Assembly (NCBI GenBank): GCA_023423995.1 | Contig: JAFAEL010000043.1 | Location: 1-22,156, forward strand | DNA: 22,156 bases | Reading direction: 5' to 3' | Origin: Pseudomonadota bacterium | Lineage (GTDB): Bacteria > Pseudomonadota > Alphaproteobacteria > Rhizobiales > Beijerinckiaceae | Shown: piece by piece, positions 1-5,182 of the stretch | How positions within the stretch are numbered: the first letter of the stretch is position 1 | Layout: each line of letters starts with the position of its first letter | Program-made: the position numbers and the translations under genes | The notes under the pieces: generated by a model | Database searches by the model: none | Seen by the model: only the letters and a program-made list of their open reading frames with translations | What the model was told of the DNA's origin: nothing

Positions 1-396
1 CGCCGAGGAGGGCAGGGCGGTGTCGTCGTCGGTCGCATCTTCGCTCGCCTCCGCGTCGGAGGCGGGGAGGGAAGGCGTGCCCAGCCCGAGCGCCTCGGCG
101 AGCTTGGGGTCGAGATCCTCGAGCGGCCCCGCATCGAAGCCGGCCTGCGGCGCCTCGCCGAATCCGTCAACCGGTGCCGCCTTCGCGCGGCGGCTGCTCG
201 TCTTGCGCTTCGGTTCGGGTTGCGGAGCCTGGGGTGCGGTGGGACTGGCGTTCCCGCGCGAGATACCCGGGTTCAGGAGCTCGGCGAGATACGCATCGAG
301 CGGCTTCAGCTCGGGCTTGGATGCCTTCGGCTGGGCTCGAGAGCGCGTCCTGCGCCCATCCTCGCCGGCAGCGGCGCTCTTCGGAGTCTTGGCCAT
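1..396 (-). CDS. Probable UvrB N-terminus (excinuclease ABC subunit B), partial
   Basis: The reading frame is open from an ATG at 396 down to the window edge, giving 132 residues without a stop. It begins MAKTPKSAAAGEDGRRTRSR and is rich in Ala, Pro, Lys and Arg, which looks like a disordered N-terminal extension. Around residues 76-86 comes GFGEAPQAGF, which resembles the lead-in to the UvrB core in alphaproteobacteria; there UvrB often carries a long basic tail before the helicase domains. If so, the protein is the damage-loading ATPase of nucleotide excision repair. No helicase motif lies inside the window, so the family call rests on the N-terminal pattern alone. No clear Shine-Dalgarno is visible before the ATG. 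The gene is divergent from the DUF4142 gene. It could instead be another protein with a low-complexity start. Confidence 0.5.
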   Translation of the reverse strand, partial: MAKTPKSAAAGEDGRRTRSRAQPKASKPELKPLDAYLAELLNPGISRGNASPTAPQAPQPEPKRKTSSRRAKAAPVDGFGEAPQAGFDAGPLEDLDPKLAEALGLGTPSLPASDAEASEDATDDDTALPSSA

Positions 397-457
397 GCAC
401 GAATATGGGACGAGTCGTGGTGGGCTGGAAGGTGGTCGGAGAGCGCAACGCCGGCCA

Positions 458-479
458 TTCGGTTCGCTCGGAAACCGAA
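458..479. promoter_or_regulatory. Inverted repeat in divergent promoter region
   Basis: A perfect 7-bp inverted repeat (TTCGGTT, 8-nt spacer, AACCGAA) lies between the leftward uvrB-like gene and the rightward DUF4142 gene. It could be an operator or a hairpin in the leader of one of the two transcripts. The role is inferred only from its position. Confidence 0.25.
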
Positions 480-503
480 GCTCACATTTCGTCAGCCGCT
501 GCC

Positions 504-529
504 GGAACCGCTCAAAGTCGACCTCTGTT
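504..529 (+). promoter_or_regulatory. Candidate EcfG-type (general stress sigma) promoter
   Basis: GGAAC at 504-508 is followed after 17 nt by TGTT at 526-529. The alphaproteobacterial EcfG consensus is GGAAC-N16/17-CGTT, so eight of nine key bases fit. It stands directly upstream of the Shine-Dalgarno (AAGGAG, 540-545) of the DUF4142 gene, which implies a very short leader. Stress-sigma control of this gene is an inference. Confidence 0.4.
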
Positions 530-553
530 CTCAACGCACAAGGAGAACACCTG

Positions 554-1105
554 ATGAACAGAATGGTTGCTGCTGCGCTTTGCCTTGCCCTGGCGGGGCC
601 TGCCTATGCCCAGTCGTTGAGCGAGAGGACAGGCGTCAATTCCCTTCTCGGCATCGCGCCGAAGACGGAGGACTTCGTCAAGGAGGCGGCCTCGAGCGAC
701 ATGTTCGAGATCCAGTCCAGCCAACTCGCCCTCGAGCGCGCGACCGACGAGAAGGTGAAGGCCTTCGCCCAACAGATGATCACGGACCACACCAAGACGT
801 CCGGCGAATTGAAGAGCCTGGTCCAGGCCGGCACCGTGAAGGTCGAGATCCCCGCCGCCATGCTGCCCCCGCAGGAGAAGATGCTGGACAAGCTCAAGAG
901 CCTGACCGGCGCCGACTTCACGAAGCAGTACCTGGACGACCAGGTTGCAGCTCACAAGGACGCCGTGTCCCTCTTCGAGCGCTACGGAAAGGGCGGCGAC
1001 AACGAGCAGCTCAAGACCTGGGCCAACAGCACTCTGCCGGCGCTTCAGCATCACGAGAAGATGGCGCAGGATCTCGACAAGCAGGACGCCGAAAAGAAGT
1101 CGTGA
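554..1105 (+). CDS. Secreted DUF4142 family protein
   Basis: This 183-aa protein has a signal peptide of about 19 residues ending AYA before Gln20. The mature part is mostly helical and fits the DUF4142 family: an EDFVKEAASSDMFEIQSSQLA segment is followed by helices with HTK, and the protein ends with a histidine pair (LQHHEKMAQDL). The fold is a ferritin-like four-helix bundle, probably periplasmic, and the biochemical function is unknown. The frame is open further upstream, but the ATG at 554 has AAGGAG 8 nt before it and begins the signal peptide, which fixes the start. The candidate EcfG promoter just upstream agrees with a stress-induced envelope protein, though that link is inferred. 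The tail is Lys/Asp rich. Confidence 0.85.
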   Translation: MNRMVAAALCLALAGPAYAQSLSERTGVNSLLGIAPKTEDFVKEAASSDMFEIQSSQLALERATDEKVKAFAQQMITDHTKTSGELKSLVQAGTVKVEIPAAMLPPQEKMLDKLKSLTGADFTKQYLDDQVAAHKDAVSLFERYGKGGDNEQLKTWANSTLPALQHHEKMAQDLDKQDAEKKS

Positions 1106-1122
1106 GGCCACAGCATCTCGGC

Positions 1123-1163
1123 GCCCGGCCGGTTCTTCGCTAGACCCCGATCCAGGGCCGGGC
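1123..1163 (+). terminator. GC-rich hairpin after DUF4142 gene
   Basis: Perfect 8-bp arms GCCCGGCC (1123-1130) and GGCCGGGC (1156-1163) enclose a 25-nt loop, starting 17 nt after the stop codon. There is no T tract, so it may be a transcript-end stabiliser or a weak terminator rather than a classical intrinsic one. Confidence 0.3.
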
Positions 1164-1267
1164 GGTAGCCACAGGTCGCGGTCACACGGCCTTAATCGGT
1201 TGCTATAAGTCTAGGGACATGGGAGGTCCGGCAGACGGCCGGCGATCCCGCCCCGCAGACATTTGAA

Positions 1268-1927
1268 ATGCTGACTTATGCTGTCGGAGACATCCATGGA
1301 TGTCTCGATCTCCTCCGCCAGTTGCTCGATCGTATCGCAGCCGATGCGGCCGGAAGGCCGCATCGGCTCGTCTTCATCGGCGATTACATCGACCGGGGGG
1401 AGGACAGCGCCGGTGTCATCCGGACCCTGCGGGCCCTGCAGGACGAGCGCGGGGGAGACGTGGTCTGCCTCAAGGGCAACCACGAGCAGCTCTATCTGAG
1501 ATCCTTCGGCCGACCGGACGTCTTCCGCACCTGGATCCAGAACGGAGGCGAGACGATGCTCGCCTCTTTCGGCGCACGCGGTCTAGAAGACATGCCTCCG
1601 GACGTGACGGCCTGGATCGAGGCTTGCCCGGTCGGCTTCGAGGACGAGCGACGCTACTTCGTCCATGCGGGCCTGCGGCCGGGGCGGCTTCTCGACGAGC
1701 AGAGCGAGTACGACCGGCTTTGGATCCGCGAGGAATTCCTGGTCGGCGACCACGATTTCGGAAAGTTCGTCGTGCACGGCCATACGCCGCGGCCTGATGG
1801 TCGCCCGGACCTTCGGCGCTACCGGCTCAACCTGGACACGGCGGCCGTCTATGGCGGCCTGCTCACGGCCGCGCGTTTCGGCGACGAGCAGGCCGGACCG
1901 GAGGCATTCTTCCAGGTCGGCAGGTAG
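1268..1927 (+). CDS. Metallophosphoesterase, PPP-type serine/threonine phosphatase family
   Basis: This 219-aa protein carries the complete PPP metallophosphatase signature: GDIHG (residues 7-11), GDYIDRG (38-44), GNHE (70-73), then FVHAG and later VVHGHTP. These Asp, His and Asn residues bind a di-metal centre. The length matches bacterial PrpA/PrpB- or ApaH-like small phosphatases, with no extra domain and no signal peptide, so a cytoplasmic protein or dinucleotide phosphatase is expected. The substrate cannot be told from sequence. The ATG at 1268 directly precedes the first motif; the Shine-Dalgarno is weak. It ends only 6 nt before the stop codon of the convergent small gene. The coding sequence contains two notable palindromes, at 1287-1306 and 1340-1367. 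Confidence 0.88.
   Translation: MLTYAVGDIHGCLDLLRQLLDRIAADAAGRPHRLVFIGDYIDRGEDSAGVIRTLRALQDERGGDVVCLKGNHEQLYLRSFGRPDVFRTWIQNGGETMLASFGARGLEDMPPDVTAWIEACPVGFEDERRYFVHAGLRPGRLLDEQSEYDRLWIREEFLVGDHDFGKFVVHGHTPRPDGRPDLRRYRLNLDTAAVYGGLLTAARFGDEQAGPEAFFQVGR
1287..1306. repeat. Perfect 20-bp palindrome inside phosphatase CDS
   Basis: GAGACATCCATGGATGTCTC is self-complementary over all 20 bases. It falls on the codons of the GDIHGCL catalytic motif, so protein constraint may explain part of it. Confidence 0.7.
1340..1367. repeat. Perfect 12-bp stem with GGAA loop inside phosphatase CDS
   Basis: Arms GCCGATGCGGCC (1340-1351) and GGCCGCATCGGC (1356-1367) are exact reverse complements around GGAA, a GNRA-type tetraloop. 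The hairpin would form in the mRNA near the start of the gene and lies in codons of a non-motif segment (ADAAGRPHRL). Confidence 0.7.
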
Positions 1928-1933
1928 CCTGTC

Positions 1934-2200
1934 TCAGGCGGCACGTGCCCAGGGCAGGAATGCGCGTGCGATCGGTCCTCGGCGGCGGGGCATGCTGTCC
2001 ATCTCGGCTCGCAGGTCGGCGATGCGGCGCGGCGGGATGATGTCCCCGTCCTGCGTGATGATCCAGGCCGTGCTGGGTTCGCCCTCGGCTGCGGCCTGCA
2101 GGGCGTCCGCGAGGGTCGGATAGGTGGCCTCCTCGTCCCAGCCGTTTCCAGCCGGCCAGAAGAACAGCTTCGCTGGCGCATCCCAGTCATAGGTACGCAT
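1934..2200 (-). CDS. Small conserved-looking hypothetical protein
   Basis: This 88-aa protein begins MRTYDWDAPAKLFFWPAG and contains TAWIITQDGDIIPPRRIADL. It is a soluble acidic/aromatic protein with no signal peptide or membrane segment. The composition is protein-like and free of the Arg/Pro excess of shadow frames, and similar short proteins are, to my recollection, common in Methylobacteriaceae; no function is known. The ATG at 2200 is preferred; a GTG codon just before it (2203) would add one residue. No strong Shine-Dalgarno is visible. It converges on the phosphatase gene with a 6-bp gap, so the two transcripts probably overlap at their ends. Confidence 0.65.
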   Translation of the reverse strand: MRTYDWDAPAKLFFWPAGNGWDEEATYPTLADALQAAAEGEPSTAWIITQDGDIIPPRRIADLRAEMDSMPRRRGPIARAFLPWARAA

Positions 2201-2299
2201 CACAAATACACCGCTTACATCGAAGTTGATGAGGCTGATTGAGACTCCTTCAGGGTTGACGCCGGCCTAACGGCCCGCATCAGATCGGGAGCGGAATGC

Positions 2300-2317
2300 C
2301 GCAGGTCTCCGCCTGCG
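2300..2317 (+). promoter_or_regulatory. Leader hairpin upstream of Na/Pi cotransporter
   Basis: CGCAGG (2300-2305) pairs with CCTGCG (2312-2317) over a 6-nt loop and ends just before the Shine-Dalgarno (AGGAG, 2320-2324) of the transporter gene. It would leave the ribosome site exposed. A regulatory role is not shown. Confidence 0.3.
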
Positions 2318-2329
2318 TCAGGAGAGACA

Positions 2330-4015
2330 ATGGGCGCGACACTGACCCTCCTGGACCTCGCCGGGATGGTGGCCCTCCTCCTCTGGGGCCTGCACATGGT
2401 CCAGAGCGGCATCCAGCGCGCCTATGGCCCGGACCTGCGCCGCATGCTGGGCTCCGCCCTCGACAATCGCGTGAAGGCCGTCCTGGCCGGCATCGGGGTC
2501 ACGGCAGCGCTGCAATCGAGCACGGCGACCGGCCTGATGGCCGCCTCCTTCGCGGCCGGCGGCTTCGTCGACCTCCTGCCGGCGCTGGCCGTGATGCTCG
2601 GCGCCAATATCGGCACGACGCTGATCGTCCAGGTCCTGTCCTTCGATGTCGCCAGGATCGCGCCGGTCTTCGTGCTGGCGGGCGTGGTGATGTTCCGCCG
2701 CGGCGGGTCCACGCGGGCTCGCGACCTGGGGCGCGTCGCGATCGGCCTCGGCCTGATGCTGCTCTCGCTGGCACGGCTGCTGGAGATCCTCACGCCCTAC
2801 GAGGATTCACCGTCGCTTCGCTCGATGCTGGGCCTCATCGTGACCGACCCCTTCGTGGCGGTCACCATGGCCGCCTTGATCACCTGGGTGGCCCACTCCA
2901 GCGTTGCCGTCGTGCTGCTGGTGATGTCCCTCGCCGACAAGGGGATCGTCCCGTTCGAGGCCGCGATGGCGCTCATCGTGGGCGCGAATATCGGCTCCGC
3001 CCTGAACCCCCTTCTCGAAGGTACCTCCGGCTCGGACCCGGCGGGGCGCCGCGTCGCGGTCGGGAACATGATCAACCGCCTCGTCGGGCTGGCTATCGTG
3101 CTTCCGCTTCTCGGCCTCATCGGGCCGGCGATCCTGCGCTACCAGCCCGATCTCGCTCGCGCTGTCGCGGATTTCCACACCGCCTTCAACCTGGTCCTGG
3201 CGCTGCTCTTCCTGCCGCTTCTCGGCCCATTGGCGAGCCTGCTCAAGCGCTGGTTCCCGACACGGGTCAACGCAGCGGATCCCGGCCAGCCGCAGCACCT
3301 CGACCAGGGCGCCCTGGAGACGCCGCCGATCGCGCTGGGCCTCGCCGCCCGCGAGGCGCTCAGGATGGCCGACGTGCTGGAGGGCATGCTGCGCGGCGCC
3401 TCCGATGCGCTCGAGCGGGGCGATCGCAACCGCATCGCGGAAACGCGCCGCATGGACGACGTACTCGACAAGCTGAACGGCGCCATCAAGACCTACGTGA
3501 TGGGGCTGGATGTCGAAGACATGACGAAGGGGGACCGCCGCCGGGCGGCCGCCATCCTGCGCTTCTCGATCAATCTCGAACATGCCGGCGACATCATCGA
3601 CAAGAACGTGATGGCGCTCGCGGCGAAGCGGCTGAAGCGCGGCGTGCAACTCTCCAAGGAGGACCAGGCCGAGATGAGGGCCGTGATCGAGCGGCTCGAG
3701 GCGAACATCCGGGCCGCCGCCGCCGTCTTCATGACGGAGGACGCACGGGCCGCCCGGATCCTGGCCGACGAGAAGGCGGCTTTCCGCGACCTCGAAGCCC
3801 GCGCCATGACGGCCCATTTCGGCCAGCTGCGCGGCAAGGAGGTCGCGCCGGCCGAGACCAGTCCCCTCCATCTCGACCTGCTGCGGGACCTCAAGCGCGT
3901 GAACGACCACTTGGTCGCTGGCGCGGCCTACCCGGTGCTGCAGGGGCAGGGAGAACTGCTCTCGTCCCGCATCCGGGAGCCTGCGAACCGCTCTGGCGCA
4001 GCCGAGGCCGAGTAG
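2330..4015 (+). CDS. Na/Pi-cotransporter family protein with C-terminal PhoU-like domain
   Basis: This 561-aa protein has two inverted-repeat transport halves. The first shows QSSTATG (residues 62-68) and GANIGTT (91-97); the second shows AHSSVAV (188-194) and GANIGSAL (218-225). These QSS and GANIG repeats are the hallmark of the NptA/SLC34-type sodium-phosphate cotransporters. About eight hydrophobic segments fill residues 5-305. From about 340 to 545 the chain is charged and helical, with EALRMADVLEGML and a later LEHAGDIIDKN, fitting the PhoU-like domain of this family. Expected role: Na+-driven phosphate movement across the inner membrane, with the tail as a cytoplasmic regulator. The direction is debated for bacterial members. 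The ATG at 2330 has AGGAG 5 nt upstream. No pst or pho genes are nearby. Its stop codon touches the stop of the next gene. Confidence 0.9.
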   Translation: MGATLTLLDLAGMVALLLWGLHMVQSGIQRAYGPDLRRMLGSALDNRVKAVLAGIGVTAALQSSTATGLMAASFAAGGFVDLLPALAVMLGANIGTTLIVQVLSFDVARIAPVFVLAGVVMFRRGGSTRARDLGRVAIGLGLMLLSLARLLEILTPYEDSPSLRSMLGLIVTDPFVAVTMAALITWVAHSSVAVVLLVMSLADKGIVPFEAAMALIVGANIGSALNPLLEGTSGSDPAGRRVAVGNMINRLVGLAIVLPLLGLIGPAILRYQPDLARAVADFHTAFNLVLALLFLPLLGPLASLLKRWFPTRVNAADPGQPQHLDQGALETPPIALGLAAREALRMADVLEGMLRGASDALERGDRNRIAETRRMDDVLDKLNGAIKTYVMGLDVEDMTKGDRRRAAAILRFSINLEHAGDIIDKNVMALAAKRLKRGVQLSKEDQAEMRAVIERLEANIRAAAAVFMTEDARAARILADEKAAFRDLEARAMTAHFGQLRGKEVAPAETSPLHLDLLRDLKRVNDHLVAGAAYPVLQGQGELLSSRIREPANRSGAAEAE

Positions 4016-4420
4016 TCAGCGGCGCGCCCGCATGCCGGGCCAGTTCCGCCACGTCAGCGGAATCCTGGTGCAGTCCTCCCGGTTCAGGCTCGATCCGCTC
4101 CGCTCCAGCGGGGCGGAGACGTAGTTCGGCGCGAAGCCGAAGGCCTGCAACTGCCGGCCGCCCGCGGCCGGTCCCGCATCGACGTCCAGGCAGACGAGCC
4201 AGAGAAGCCGGCCGGTGCCGTCCCGCGTGAGGACGGGATCGCTGAGCGCGGCATCGCGCATCGCCGCAGGTTCGACGTAATAGCGGCGCGCCCACTCGGC
4301 GATCTTCGCCCGGTAGTCGCGCGTGATCGGTGGAAGCGAGCCCGGCATCGCGGCCCGCTGATCGGGGCCGGACATGCATCCGGCAAGGACCAGGCAGGAG
4401 AGTAGGGCAAGCCGCTTCAG
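4016..4420 (-). CDS. Predicted lipoprotein, apparently with a CTG start codon
   Basis: Read from CTG at 4420 the protein is 134 aa: (M)KRLALLSCLVLAGC, a classical signal peptide with lipobox VLAGC and lipidated Cys15. The mature part contains RDYRAKIAEWARRYYVEPAAMRDA and further on LLWLVCLDVDA, with Cys77 and Cys117 possibly forming a disulfide. The function is unknown; an outer- or inner-membrane lipoprotein is expected. No ATG, GTG or TTG lies close upstream in frame, whereas GGAGG (4426-4430) sits 5 nt before the CTG. The only near ATG (Met16, inside the lipobox region) would remove the signal peptide. An upstream in-frame extension to 4912 runs through a different gene's region and has no signal sequence character. 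The gene converges on the phosphate transporter with no base between the two stop codons. Confidence 0.65.
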   Translation of the reverse strand: MKRLALLSCLVLAGCMSGPDQRAAMPGSLPPITRDYRAKIAEWARRYYVEPAAMRDAALSDPVLTRDGTGRLLWLVCLDVDAGPAAGGRQLQAFGFAPNYVSAPLERSGSSLNREDCTRIPLTWRNWPGMRARR

Positions 4421-4478
4421 ATTCGCCTCCAGGGATGAAATCGCCGGGAGATCTAGCAGGCGAAAGCGCGCCTGTCGC

Positions 4479-4697
4479 TCAGCGTTGGCTGGCCGCCTGG
4501 TGCTGCCGCCGCTTGCGGGGCTTCGAGCGGGTCTCCGAACCCGGTTGCGCCTTGACGGCCGTCCGCGGCTTGCAGGTCGCCAGAATGTTTCCGCCGCACA
4601 TGGCCTGGGCCGGCTCAGGGACGGCCGCGGAGAACAGGAGCCCGAGCCCAAGTGCCAGGACGGCCGCTGGTCGAGACAGGAAAAGCCGAAGACGCAT
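4479..4697 (-). CDS. Small exported basic protein, hypothetical
   Basis: From the ATG at 4697 this gives 72 aa with a clear signal peptide: basic start MRLRLFLSR, a Leu/Ala core, and cleavage after PEPAQA (residue 32). The mature 40-residue peptide holds two cysteines (MCGGNILATCK) and a Lys/Arg-rich tail. The function is unknown; a periplasmic peptide with one possible disulfide is expected. No clear Shine-Dalgarno is seen, which lowers confidence. The frame remains open upstream to 4994, overlapping the tRNA, so the longer version is rejected. It lies upstream of and in the same direction as the lipoprotein gene, 58 nt apart, and may be co-transcribed with it. Confidence 0.5.
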   Translation of the reverse strand: MRLRLFLSRPAAVLALGLGLLFSAAVPEPAQAMCGGNILATCKPRTAVKAQPGSETRSKPRKRRQHQAASQR

Positions 4698-4905
4698 TGG
4701 CTGGCACCATGAAGGCGGCGGTTGGGGAGCGCTGAGGGGGCGAACTCGCCGGGGAAGCACCAGCTGGCGGGACAAGCTCTCCCGCCGCCAGCGGCGTGCC
4801 ACGGCTGACCCCAGATTACGTGAGCTTGGCCGTTTGGAGAAGGGGCGGGGCGGCAGGGATCTGCCGCGCCGGGAGGCCGGGCGGGTCCCGCCGGGGGACG
4901 GCAGG

Positions 4906-4934
4906 TTGACACGAAGAATGAGCCCCGGCAGGTA
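4906..4934 (+). promoter_or_regulatory. Candidate sigma-70 promoter for tRNA-Leu
   Basis: A perfect TTGACA (-35) lies at 4906-4911, followed after 17 nt by a weak -10 candidate CAGGTA (4929-4934). The predicted start would be only a few bases before the tRNA, which is unusually close, so the -10 placement is uncertain. Confidence 0.35.
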
Positions 4935-4943
4935 GCCCCACAG

Positions 4944-5027
4944 GCCCGTGTGGCGGAATGGTAGACGCGGACGACTCAAAATCGTCTTCTGCAAGGAGTG
5001 GGGGTTCGAGTCCCTCCACGGGCACCA
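4944..5027 (+). tRNA. tRNA-Leu(CAA)
   Basis: The acceptor arm GCCCGTG (4944-4950) pairs perfectly with CACGGGC (5017-5023), followed by discriminator A and an encoded CCA (5025-5027). The anticodon stem GACGA/TCGTC encloses CTCAAAA, giving anticodon CAA at 4977-4979, which reads UUG leucine codons. The extra arm is long, as in class II tRNAs, and the T-loop GTTCGAGTC is intact. Total length is 84 nt. No integrase or att duplication was noticed beside it. Confidence 0.96.
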
Positions 5028-5182
5028 TCAGGAGCGGCCGCGCCTTCCGCCCGCTCCGCCTTTCAGCGGTCACGCCACGCCACGGCGCGTCGTCCGCGGC
5101 GCGGCGAAGCGCCTGGCCGGCTGACCGAACCGGGCTCTCCCTCGGAAGTTTCCTCAGAAGCTTTCTAAGGGAGGGGAATGGA

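Noticed and set aside
20..553. Upstream extension of the DUF4142 reading frame
   Set aside because: It is Ser/Ala/Gly low-complexity antisense of the uvrB-like gene; the ATG at 554 has a good Shine-Dalgarno and starts a signal peptide.
2296..4230. 644-aa plus-strand frame overlapping the Na/Pi cotransporter
   Set aside because: Arg/Pro/Gly-rich alternative frame; the transporter frame holds conserved QSS and GANIG motifs.
4421..4912. Upstream extension of the lipoprotein frame to 4912
   Set aside because: The extra 160 or so residues are Arg/Pro-rich, overlap the small exported protein gene, and would bury a clear lipobox signal peptide.
4958..5182. Upstream extension of the FdhF-like frame
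   Set aside because: It overlaps the tRNA-Leu gene; the ATG at 5183 has a strong Shine-Dalgarno and matches the family N-terminus.
4944..5182. Integration site at the tRNA-Leu 3' end
   Set aside because: No integrase and no second copy of the tRNA tail were noticed in the window; the downstream gene looks chromosomal.
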